Source of the DNA: Nocardioides agri
GTDB taxonomy: Bacteria; Actinomycetota; Actinomycetes; Propionibacteriales; Nocardioidaceae
Assembly (NCBI RefSeq): GCF_013778305.1
Contig: NZ_JACEIC010000002.1
Location: 2,133,669-2,197,668 of the forward strand
DNA length: 64,000 nucleotides
Reading direction: 5' to 3'
Shown: piece after piece, positions 24,741 to 32,421 of the stretch
Layout: each line of letters opens with the position of its first letter
Position numbering within the stretch: the first letter of the stretch is position 1
Notes under the pieces: generated by a model
Seen by the model: only the letters and a program-made list of their open reading frames with translations
Database searches by the model: none
Told to the model about the DNA's origin: nothing
Made by a program: the position numbers and the translations under genes

Positions 24741-27197
24741 TCAGCCGAAGCAGACGAGCGGGACGGGGGCGCTGCCGGCCGTCGCGGCCGGCACCGACTC
24801 CGCCAGCGCTGCGGCCGGGTCGAGCCCGGCGGCGAGGCGCTGGTGGACGGCGACGAGCACGTCGTACGCCGCCCGGTCGTTGATCGCCGCGGGCGACGCG
24901 ATCACGCACCGGGCGCCCGCGTGCAGCCAGGCGGTGGTCATCCCGATCAGCTCCTCGCCCGACCGCACCGTCGAGCGGCCGACCTCGCAGGCCGAGAGCA
25001 GCACGACGTCGGGGACGTGCCGGAGCCGGTCGATGTCGTAGCCGAACCACGGGCCGTCGACGAGCTGGACACCGGCGAACATCGCGTTCTCGGCACTGTG
25101 CCGGCCGTGCGCGGCGACGTGCAGCACGTCGACGGCCTCGGCCAGCGCGGAGACCGCGGCGGCGGTCGCGTCCTCCCCCGCGTGCACGGCGGCCTCCGCC
25201 CACTCCTTCGCGGCGGCCCGCACCTCGTCCTCCGCGCGGGCGACCCGCGGCCCGGCGACGAAGCCGGCACGCGCGGTGCGCAGCGGGGTCGTCCGTCGCG
25301 CCAGCCACGCGGTCGCGGACTGGGCGACCGTGATCGGCCGGCCGACGAACCCCGGCAGCAGCGTCCAAGGCACTCCCGCCAGCACGCCGGACGGCGTGAG
25401 CACCGCCCGACGGTCGCCGACGGCGTCGAGCACGGGGGCGACGAGCACGGACGCCAGGCCCTCCAGCCGTTGCGCGAGCTCCGCGCGGACGAAGGCGCCC
25501 ATCGCGTCCGGCAGGTCGGTGGCGGCCATGTCGAGGTCGGGGATGAGCCCGTCGAGCAGGGAGTCCAGCTCGTCGCGGTGGCCGAGGTCGACCCAGGTCG
25601 TCGTGTCGGCGGTGACGACCAGCGCCACGGCGGCCGTCGCGGTGACGACGTAGGCGACCAGTGCGGTCTCGGCGTCCAGCGCTGCGGTCAGCTCGGGCAG
25701 CCGCACCGGGTCGGCGACCTCACCGGAGCCCTGCCGCTGCCAGGCCCGCTCGCGCACCCGCTGCCGGAGCTCGGCCTCGCGGGCGGGGTCTCTGCGCTCC
25801 TCGGCGGCCATCTCGCGCAGCTCGGCCAGGTCGGCCGCGATCTGCTCGTCCTCCGGGGCACGCACGGGCTGCACCCGGCTGGCCAGCATCCTGGCGCGCT
25901 CGGACCACTCGAACAGCACGTCGGCCCGGTCCGTCTCGACGGCGAGCGCGAGGCCGCGGACGCCGAGCCGGGTGCCGTGCCCGACCACCCCGGTCTGCAG
26001 GTCGAGGGAGCCGAACGAGCTCTGCCACCCGTGCAGGTCGTCGAGCCCCGCGCGCAGGTGCCTGAGCGCGGTGGCGCGGCGACCGGAGGCCGCGGCGAGC
26101 TCGGCCCGGGCGTCCCGGTCGAGCAGGCGCACCACGATCGGCGCCTTCGCGCTCGCGCCGACGGCGCTCAACAGCTCTCGTGCGCTGTCGAGGTCACCGC
26201 GGCGGATCGCGACCCGCGCCGCGTCGAGGCGCGCCGCGGCCGCCTCCCACCTCAGGCCCTGGCCGGCCAGCTCCTCGGCCAGCCCGACGCCCCGGCGCAC
26301 GAGCGAGGGGCCGGTGCCGCCGCCCTCCACCTCGGCGCTGAGCAGCGTCGCCTCCGCGCGCACCTCCCACGCGCGGGCGCCGGTGCGCCGGAACCGGCGC
26401 AGCGCGTCGCGCGCCGCAGCCTTGGCGCGGCCGGGCTCGGTGAGCACGAAGCTGCGGGCCAGCGCGAGCTCGGCCTCGCCGCGGCGCTGGTAGAGCCGGC
26501 GCCGCCCGTAGGCGTCCGCGGAGGCGGCGAGGGCCGCGGCGCCCTGCTCGTGGAGGCCGGCGGCCATCAGCACCTCGGCCCGGTCCTGGTCGGCCATCGC
26601 GGTCATCACGGGACCCTCGGCCTCGAACGTCGGGTACGCCTCGTCGAGCCGCTGCAGCGCGGCCACGAGGTCACCGGCGAGGAAGTGGGTGTACCCGAAG
26701 TTGTGCACGGCCTTCGCGGCGCCGTACTCGTCACCGACCCCGCGGTACGCCGCGACCGACGTCTCGAAGTCGGCGAGGGCCTGCGGCAGCTGGCGCCGCT
26801 GGAGGTGCACGTTCCCCCGGTTGAGGTGGATCCGCGCGTAGACGCCCCGGTCGTCGACGAGCGGGATCGCCGCCTCGAGCTCGGCGAGCGCCCGAGCCGT
26901 CTCGCCGCGCAGCATCAGGATGAGACCGAGCTGGGAGTGCAGCACGCCGCGGGTGTGGTCGGCGACCGACGGGTTCGCGAGAGCCTCGCGGTAGACCGCC
27001 ATCGCCGCGTCGTGCTCGCCGGTCTCGGAGAGCACGTAGGCGAGGCTCGCGCAGATGCGCGCGTCGAGGTCGGAGCCGACGGCACCCTCGCGGGCCACCT
27101 CGTCACGGGCCTGCTCGAACAGGCGCAGCGCCTCTCGGTGGCGACCGCGGTTCATCGCCCGGACGCCCCGGGCGTGCAGGTCCAGTGCCGAGGTCAC
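24741..27197 (-). CDS. TPR-CHAT caspase-like protease
   Basis: Cytoplasmic protein of 818 residues. Residues 1 to about 420 are tetratricopeptide-like helical repeats (for example ALRLFEQARDEVAREG, ARALAELEAAIPLV), a linker helical region follows, and residues about 500-818 form a CHAT domain. The caspase-clan dyad is intact: His697 in HVAAHG and Cys737 in LLSACEVG, forty residues apart. There is no membrane segment. The GTG start at 27197 lies four bases after the subtilase stop, so the two are coupled. CHAT proteases of this layout act in regulated proteolysis in stress or anti-phage systems; here the TPR part would be the sensor or substrate receptor. Confidence 0.9.
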   Translation of the reverse strand: MTSALDLHARGVRAMNRGRHREALRLFEQARDEVAREGAVGSDLDARICASLAYVLSETGEHDAAMAVYREALANPSVADHTRGVLHSQLGLILMLRGETARALAELEAAIPLVDDRGVYARIHLNRGNVHLQRRQLPQALADFETSVAAYRGVGDEYGAAKAVHNFGYTHFLAGDLVAALQRLDEAYPTFEAEGPVMTAMADQDRAEVLMAAGLHEQGAAALAASADAYGRRRLYQRRGEAELALARSFVLTEPGRAKAAARDALRRFRRTGARAWEVRAEATLLSAEVEGGGTGPSLVRRGVGLAEELAGQGLRWEAAAARLDAARVAIRRGDLDSARELLSAVGASAKAPIVVRLLDRDARAELAAASGRRATALRHLRAGLDDLHGWQSSFGSLDLQTGVVGHGTRLGVRGLALAVETDRADVLFEWSERARMLASRVQPVRAPEDEQIAADLAELREMAAEERRDPAREAELRQRVRERAWQRQGSGEVADPVRLPELTAALDAETALVAYVVTATAAVALVVTADTTTWVDLGHRDELDSLLDGLIPDLDMAATDLPDAMGAFVRAELAQRLEGLASVLVAPVLDAVGDRRAVLTPSGVLAGVPWTLLPGFVGRPITVAQSATAWLARRTTPLRTARAGFVAGPRVARAEDEVRAAAKEWAEAAVHAGEDATAAAVSALAEAVDVLHVAAHGRHSAENAMFAGVQLVDGPWFGYDIDRLRHVPDVVLLSACEVGRSTVRSGEELIGMTTAWLHAGARCVIASPAAINDRAAYDVLVAVHQRLAAGLDPAAALAESVPAATAGSAPVPLVCFG

Positions 27198-27201
27198 GGG
27201 C

Positions 27202-28950
27202 TCATGATCGCGCCAACTCCGTGCACTTGGACACAGCGGTCCAGGCCGTGTCGATCGCGGTGGCCGCGTCGACCGGCTGACCGGCCGGCTCGAGAGCGCC
27301 GACGAGGGCTGCGGCGACGTCGCCCGCGAGGACAGGCGCGCTGAACGACGTACCGGTCCAGACGGCGAAGCCGCCGCGGAAGTCGTCGGGGTCGATCGCC
27401 TCCCGTACCCGGTCGTAGGCGCGGGTCCGCGCGACCGGCTCGTAGCCGCCGCGGAACGCCGGCATGGTGCTGAGCACCGCGGCGCCCGGTGCGTAGGCGC
27501 GGACCCAGGGACCGGCGTTGCTGAAGAGCGCGTCGGTGCCGTTGGGGTTGAGTGCGCCGACGGAGATGATCGGCGCCACCGTCGGGTCGAACGCGATCGG
27601 GCCCTCGTCGTCGCGCCACCGGGCGAACCCGGCGGGGAAGGCGGGCCGGCTCGTCGCGTCGTTGCCCGCCGAGGCGACGACCACGACGCCGTTGGCCATC
27701 ATCTCCTCCAGGATCGCGTACATCGTCGGGTCGAAGAGGGCGTCCTCCGGTGTCTCGTGGTAATAGCCCATCGAGAGGCTGAGCACGTCGATCGGGTGGC
27801 CGCCCGGCTCCCCGGCGCGGTGACGACGGGCCACCTCGGCGATCTGGGCGAGCGTCGCGACGAGGTCGGACTCGACGATCGGGCCGTCGGAGGGCATCAC
27901 CCGCCACGAGACGATGTCGGCGTCGGGGCACCGCTGCCGGATCAGCCCGGCGATGAAGGTGCCGTGACCGGAGATCGGGTCGATGGAGCCGTCCATCGGG
28001 CCCTGCTGGTCGCCGTCGTCCTCCGGCGAGACCGAGGTGGCGTCGGAGTAGCCGATCGGTCGGCCGTCCAGCGTGACGCGCTTCTTGACGATGCCGTCGA
28101 GCCACGGGTGCGACCCGCAGCCGGTGTCGAGGACGGCGACGACCGGCCGGCGGCCGGTGATCTCGTGGTCGCGTCGGCGGACCGGCGGGGACCCGACGTA
28201 GGCGACCGGCTGCCGTCCGCCCCACCCGATCTGGAGGTAGGACATGACGGCCCGGGAGCTGCGCGCGTCCTGGACCGGGCTGCCGTCGTGCATCGGGGAC
28301 CCGTCATGCATCGGCGACCCGTCATGCATGGGACTGCCGTCGTGCATCGGGGACCCGTCATGCATGGGACTGCCGTCGTGCATCGGGGACCCGTCATGCA
28401 TGGGACTGCCGTCGTGCATCGGGGACCCGTCATGCATGGGACTGCCGTCGTGCATCGGGGAGCCGTCGTGCATCGGCGACCCCTCGTGCATCGGGTTGCC
28501 ACTGATCGACGGGAGCACCAGGTGGTCGAGGCTGACGCCGGTGACGGCGTCGACGCCGAACTGGGCGCGGGTCTGCTGCAGCAGCGTCCACGCGTCGGGG
28601 GCGATCGTCGCGCGTCTCGAGGCGACGACGAGTCGCAGCGGCACGTAGCCGAACTTCAGGTCGACGGTGCGCGGGTCCTCCTCCTCGCGGACCACGTCCC
28701 ACCCGAGCGGCTCGGCGACGTAGCGCAGCACGCGGATCGCGCCCTCGACGTCGACGGCCTTGGAGACGAGCAGGCGTGGCCCGACGTACGCCGTCGGGCG
28801 CGGGATGACGCCGTCGACCATCAGGGCGGTCGCGGGGTCGAGGAGCCGGCCCTGGGCAGCGGCGATCGTGGTGTGGTGCGGCGGCCGCGGGTCGCGGTCG
28901 AGCGGCTTGCGGGTGGGTCGAGCGGGGCGCTGTGGCTTCTCGGGGTCCAC
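27202..28950 (-). CDS. Cytoplasmic S8 (subtilisin-like) serine protease with PMHDGS repeats
   Basis: A 582-residue subtilase with a complete triad: Asp275 in VLDTGCG, His329 in SGHGTFIAG and Ser535 in GTSFSAP. It has no signal peptide or membrane helix; the N-terminus is Pro/Arg-rich, so it should act inside the cell. Residues about 35-150 form an alpha/beta region that could be a prodomain, and residues about 151-223 are twelve copies of a six-residue PMHDGS-type unit that separate it from the catalytic domain. The GTG at 28950 follows TGAGGAA and lies eight bases after the previous stop. It is the third gene of a sigma-led operon and directly precedes the CHAT protease. Confidence 0.9.
   Translation of the reverse strand: MDPEKPQRPARPTRKPLDRDPRPPHHTTIAAAQGRLLDPATALMVDGVIPRPTAYVGPRLLVSKAVDVEGAIRVLRYVAEPLGWDVVREEEDPRTVDLKFGYVPLRLVVASRRATIAPDAWTLLQQTRAQFGVDAVTGVSLDHLVLPSISGNPMHEGSPMHDGSPMHDGSPMHDGSPMHDGSPMHDGSPMHDGSPMHDGSPMHDGSPMHDGSPMHDGSPMHDGSPVQDARSSRAVMSYLQIGWGGRQPVAYVGSPPVRRRDHEITGRRPVVAVLDTGCGSHPWLDGIVKKRVTLDGRPIGYSDATSVSPEDDGDQQGPMDGSIDPISGHGTFIAGLIRQRCPDADIVSWRVMPSDGPIVESDLVATLAQIAEVARRHRAGEPGGHPIDVLSLSMGYYHETPEDALFDPTMYAILEEMMANGVVVVASAGNDATSRPAFPAGFARWRDDEGPIAFDPTVAPIISVGALNPNGTDALFSNAGPWVRAYAPGAAVLSTMPAFRGGYEPVARTRAYDRVREAIDPDDFRGGFAVWTGTSFSAPVLAGDVAAALVGALEPAGQPVDAATAIDTAWTAVSKCTELARS
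28281..28500 (-). repeat. 18-bp coding tandem repeats (PMHDGS units)
   Basis: Twelve 18-bp units encode MHDGSP-type hexapeptides, one as MHEGSP. Two codon versions alternate, so the middle of the array is a nearly perfect 36-bp higher-order repeat, a sign of recent expansion by slippage or unequal exchange. The frame is kept in all copies. Confidence 0.95.
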
Positions 28951-28958
28951 GGGATTCC

Positions 28959-29420
28959 TCAGATCTCGAAGGCGGGAGTGGCGAAGGCCGGGCGTGCGGT
29001 GTCGTGCGGCTCGAGCCGCAGCCGCAGCACCCCGATCGGCAGGTCGGTCAGCGCGAACCGTCCCGATTCGCTCACCACTGCCTCGTGGGTGTCGGGGCGC
29101 TCGCCCGGAAGCGCCCGGATCGTCATCGGCTCCGGCGGCACGATCCAGCCGTCGACCCGGGAGCGCCCGTTGTCGACGGCGATGCGCAGGAGGAGGTCGG
29201 TGTCGCCGTGCACGAAGCGCAGCGTGTACGACGTGGAGCCGCGCGCGCCGACCAGCTCGGTCGAGCGCTCGACGAGCTCCATCAGCTCGAGGTCGAGGTC
29301 GGAGTCGGCCAGTGCGGCAGCGGCCTGCATGGCCGCGACGAGGTGCTCCGGCACGGGGTCGTGCCGCTCCCACACGTCGCGCACGATCTCCAGGAGGGCG
29401 TCCCTGCTCAGCTCGCTCAT
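28959..29420 (-). CDS. Small sigma-associated protein, function unknown
   Basis: A 153-residue soluble protein whose ATG overlaps the sigma-factor stop (TGATG) behind a perfect GGAGGA site, so it is made together with the sigma factor. Residues 1-60 are helical and acidic (EIVRDVWERHDPVPEHLVAA), as in small anti-sigma domains. Residues about 65-150 are beta-rich and end with SGRFALTDLPIGVLRLRLEP, a pattern seen in carboxypeptidase-regulatory-like or similar beta-sandwich domains. No zinc-binding HxxxCxxC motif or membrane helix is present. An anti-sigma or protease-substrate role is possible; I do not recognise a named family. Confidence 0.7.
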   Translation of the reverse strand: MSELSRDALLEIVRDVWERHDPVPEHLVAAMQAAAALADSDLDLELMELVERSTELVGARGSTSYTLRFVHGDTDLLLRIAVDNGRSRVDGWIVPPEPMTIRALPGERPDTHEAVVSESGRFALTDLPIGVLRLRLEPHDTARPAFATPAFEI

Positions 29421-30025
29421 CAGATTCCTCCAGCCTCGATCAGGGCGACCCGCAACTTGGCGAGGCAGCGGCCGCGGGTGGGTCCGATGCTGCCGACGGG
29501 CATCCCGAGCTCGGTCGCGAGCTCGCGGTAGTCGGGTCGGTTCTCGAACGCGACGACCCGCAGCAGGCGGCGGCACCGCTCGGGCAGCCCGTCGACGGCG
29601 GCCCAGAGGCGGTCGCCCTCGTCGTGCTGCACCACAGCGTCCTCCGCGGAGCCCTGCCGCGGAAGGGCGAGCGCCAGGTCGTCGTCCTCGACGGGGGTCG
29701 CCGCCGTCGATCCGGACGTCCGCCACGCCTCGCGACGGGCGGTCGTGGTGAGCCAGCCACCGACGGCGACCGGGTCGAGGATGGCGGACCGGCGGCGGAC
29801 GAGCGCCAGCCAGGTGTTCTGGATGACGTCCTCGGCGGCGGTCTCCGAGAGGCGGTACGCGCGGACGACGTGCCAGAGGACGGGGGTCATGACGGCGACG
29901 AGGTCGTCGAGGCCGGCGGGGTCACCGGCGACCCAGCGGTTGAACGCGGCCGTCGCCTGCGCCCACGGCTCGTTCGTCCGTGCCGGCGGCTCGTCCGGCT
30001 CGACGCCGGTCTGACGGCTGGGCAT
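29420..30025 (-). CDS. ECF-type RNA polymerase sigma factor
   Basis: Sigma-70 family protein of about 201 residues. Region 2 is at about 30-105 (AAEDVIQNTWLALVRRR, GWLTTTARREAWR) and region 4 at about 135-195 (LPERCRRLLRVVAFENRPDYRELATELGMPVGSIGPTRGRCLAKLR). The ATG at 30025 is chosen because homology begins soon after; the in-frame start at 30088 would add a low-complexity leader. It heads the operon of small protein, subtilase and CHAT protease, and so probably controls it. The upstream DNA holds two GGAA-type elements and CCTGATACC (30115-30123), a sequence repeated before the 109-residue gene. Confidence 0.88.
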   Translation of the reverse strand: MPSRQTGVEPDEPPARTNEPWAQATAAFNRWVAGDPAGLDDLVAVMTPVLWHVVRAYRLSETAAEDVIQNTWLALVRRRSAILDPVAVGGWLTTTARREAWRTSGSTAATPVEDDDLALALPRQGSAEDAVVQHDEGDRLWAAVDGLPERCRRLLRVVAFENRPDYRELATELGMPVGSIGPTRGRCLAKLRVALIEAGGI

Positions 30026-30150
30026 GCGCCGCGTCGCTCCCTCTCCCGTGCCGCGGGCTCCGCCGCAGCTTGTCTCGATCAGGATCACGCCTATGAGGAG
30101 TGTGTGGGCCGTTTCCTGATACCAGGTTCCTCACATCTTCTTCCGAGCGC

Positions 30151-30193
30151 CACCCGGCGGTCCTCGCCCGGACCGGGTGAGGACCGCCGGGTG
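30151..30193. terminator. Strong 15-bp hairpin upstream of the FemX-like gene
   Basis: CACCCGGCGGTCCTC (30151-30165) pairs perfectly with GAGGACCGCCGGGTG (30179-30193), and the 13-base loop holds an inner CCCGG/CCGGG dyad. It lies in the divergent gap between the sigma factor and the FemX-like gene, 24 bp before the latter. Its site argues for an attenuator, operator or transcript insulator rather than an ordinary end-of-gene terminator. Confidence 0.6.
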
Positions 30194-30217
30194 CACCCTG
30201 TCCGATAGCCTCGAGCG

Positions 30218-31351
30218 GTGCCACCAGCCCACCTCACGGTCCGCGCGATCACGCCGGCCGAGCACCTCTCCTGGCTGCGCGGACGCCGATCCGCGAGCTT
30301 CCTGCAGACCCCTGCCTGGGGTGCGGTGAAGTCGGAGTGGCGGCACGAGTCCCTGGGCTGGTTCCGCGACGCCGAGCTCGTCGGCGCCGGCCTGGTGCTC
30401 TACCGCCAGCTGCCCAGGGTGAAGCGCTACCTCGCCTACCTGCCCGAGGGTCCGGTCCTCGACTGGGAGGCCGACGACCTCGCCGTCTGGCTGCGACCGA
30501 TGGCGGACTACCTCAAGGGGCAGGGCGCCTTCGGCGTCCGGATGGGTCCGCCGGTCGTGACCCGCCGCTGGGACGCCGCGACGGTCAAGGCCGGCATCGC
30601 CGACCCCGCCGTACGCCGGCTCGGCGACCTGGTGCCCACCGAGCGCAGCCACGCCGGCGCCCGGGTGGTCGCCCAGCTGCGCGAGCTGGGCTGGCGGCCG
30701 CAGGCGGTCGAGGGCGGGTTCGCCGCCGGCCAGCCGCAGTACGTGTTCCAGGTGCCGCTCGCCGGCCGCACCGAGGACGAGGTGCTCGCCGGCATGAACC
30801 AGCTGTGGCGCCGCAACATCAAGAAGGCCACCAAGGAGGGCGTCGAGGTCGCGTCCTACGACGGCCCGGCGATCGAGCCGGAGCTCAAGTCGTTCCACGA
30901 CCTCTACGTGCACACCGCGGAGCGCGACCACTTCACCCCGCGACCGCTCTCCTACTTCCGCACGATGGTCGAGGCGCTCGGCGCCGAGGAGCCCGACCGG
31001 ATCCGGCTCTACGCCGCGCGGCACGAGGGGACGCTGGTCGCCGCGACGATCGCGATCCGCGTCGGCGGTCACGCGTGGTACTCCTACGGCGCCTCCTCCA
31101 CCGAGAAGCGCGAGGTGCGCGGGTCCAACGCCGTGCAGTGGGCGATGATCCGCGACGCGATCGCCGCCGGCGCGGACGTCTACGACCTGCGCGGCATCAC
31201 CGACACGCTCTCCGAGGACGACCCGCACCTCGGGCTGATCCAGTTCAAGGTCGGCACCGGCGGCGAGGCCGTCGAGTACGCCGGCGAGTGGGACCTGCCG
31301 CTCAACAAGCCGCTCTACAAGGCCTTCGACGTCTACATGCGGAGGCGTTGA
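30218..31351 (+). CDS. FemX/FemAB-family peptidoglycan aminoacyltransferase
   Basis: Protein of 377 residues with two GNAT-like folds, probably transferring an amino acid from aminoacyl-tRNA to the peptidoglycan stem or cross-bridge. Typical family runs are SFLQTPAWGAVKSEWRHE near the N-terminus, LWRRNIKKATKEGVEV in the centre and the C-terminal WYSYGASSTEKREVRGSNAV with YDLRGITD. The GTG at 30218 has no strong ribosome site. Its stop overlaps the alanine-racemase-like start (TGATG), so the pair works together in cell-wall amino-acid supply or transfer. Confidence 0.87.
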   Translation: MPPAHLTVRAITPAEHLSWLRGRRSASFLQTPAWGAVKSEWRHESLGWFRDAELVGAGLVLYRQLPRVKRYLAYLPEGPVLDWEADDLAVWLRPMADYLKGQGAFGVRMGPPVVTRRWDAATVKAGIADPAVRRLGDLVPTERSHAGARVVAQLRELGWRPQAVEGGFAAGQPQYVFQVPLAGRTEDEVLAGMNQLWRRNIKKATKEGVEVASYDGPAIEPELKSFHDLYVHTAERDHFTPRPLSYFRTMVEALGAEEPDRIRLYAARHEGTLVAATIAIRVGGHAWYSYGASSTEKREVRGSNAVQWAMIRDAIAAGADVYDLRGITDTLSEDDPHLGLIQFKVGTGGEAVEYAGEWDLPLNKPLYKAFDVYMRRR

Positions 31352-32421
31352 TGAGTCTCACCCTCGCGGTGGACGGCGACCGCTGGCGCAGCCACCTGCG
31401 CGCGCTCGCCGCCGCCACCCCCGGCCTGGTGCCCGTGGCGAAGGGCAACGGCTACGGGTTCACGCTCGGCCGCCTCGCCCGCAAGGCCCAGTGGCTGAAG
31501 GACAACGGGCTGGGCGTCGACACGGTGGCCGTCGGCACCTACGAGGAGCTGCCCGAGGTCGCGAGCCGCTACGACGGCGACCTGCTGGTGCTCACCCCGT
31601 GGCGCCCGTTCGGCGCGGCGCTGGAGGTCGACGCCGGACTGGCGCGGCGCGTCGTGCACACCGTCAGCCGGCTCGAGGACCTCAGCGACCTGCTCGGCCG
31701 CCAGCCGGACGCGCGGGTCGTGCTCGAGCGGTCCACCAGCATGCTGCGCCACGGCATGACCGCGCGCGAGTTGTGGGCCACCGCCGAGGTCGTGACCGCG
31801 CACCCCCGGGCGCGGGTGGCGGGCGTCGCGATGCACCTCCCCCTGGGCACCGGGGCGCACGTGTCCGAGGTGCACCGGCTGATGACCGAGGTCGTCGCGA
31901 CCGAGCTGCCGCTCGACACCGTGTGGGTCAGCCACCTGACGACCGCCGAGCTCGCAGCACTGCGGGCGTCGTACCCCGACTTCACGTTCCGCCCGCGGAT
32001 CGGCACCGACCTCTGGCTCGGCGACCGGGGTGCGCTGCGGGTGACCGCGACCGTCCTCGACGTGCACGCCGTCGAGCGGGGCGACGGCTTCGGCTACCGC
32101 CACCGCACCGCGCCCAAGGCCGGGCACGTGCTCGTCGTGAGCGGCGGCACCGCCCACGGCATCGGCCTGGAGGCGCCACTCGGCGACGCGAGCCTCAAGG
32201 GCCGGGCGGCGACGCTGGCCCGTGGCGGTCTCGACGCGGCCGGCTTCGTGCGCTCGCCGTTCTCGATCGACGGCAAGCAGCGGCTGTTCGCCGAGCCGCC
32301 GCACATGCAGGCCTCGATGCTGTTCCTGCCGCACGGCGCGCGGGTGCCGTCGGTCGGTGACGTGGTCGACGTGCGGGTGCGCTACACCGCGACGGCGTTC
32401 GACCGCGTCGTCGTCAGCTGA
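31351..32421 (+). CDS. Alanine racemase-like PLP protein
   Basis: Fold-type III PLP enzyme of 356 residues. The N-terminal LVPVAKGNGYGFTLGRLA corresponds to the VKAdAYGhG segment whose lysine binds PLP in alanine racemase, and RIGTDLWLGD resembles the family RpGi.lyG motif. It is shorter and more diverged than housekeeping Alr. Coupling to a FemX-like transferase suggests it epimerises or supplies an amino acid for the cell wall. Its last 40 bases overlap the end of the convergent GT87 gene. Confidence 0.75.
   Translation: MSLTLAVDGDRWRSHLRALAAATPGLVPVAKGNGYGFTLGRLARKAQWLKDNGLGVDTVAVGTYEELPEVASRYDGDLLVLTPWRPFGAALEVDAGLARRVVHTVSRLEDLSDLLGRQPDARVVLERSTSMLRHGMTARELWATAEVVTAHPRARVAGVAMHLPLGTGAHVSEVHRLMTEVVATELPLDTVWVSHLTTAELAALRASYPDFTFRPRIGTDLWLGDRGALRVTATVLDVHAVERGDGFGYRHRTAPKAGHVLVVSGGTAHGIGLEAPLGDASLKGRAATLARGGLDAAGFVRSPFSIDGKQRLFAEPPHMQASMLFLPHGARVPSVGDVVDVRVRYTATAFDRVVVS

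Noticed and set aside
28244..28648. A + strand frame with a Cys-containing repeat opposite the PMHDGS region
   Set aside because: It mirrors the coding repeat of the subtilase on the other strand and has no ribosome site or homology.
30026..30088. Upstream in-frame start for the protease-cluster sigma factor
   Set aside because: The extra residues are low-complexity and precede all sigma homology; kept only as an alternative.
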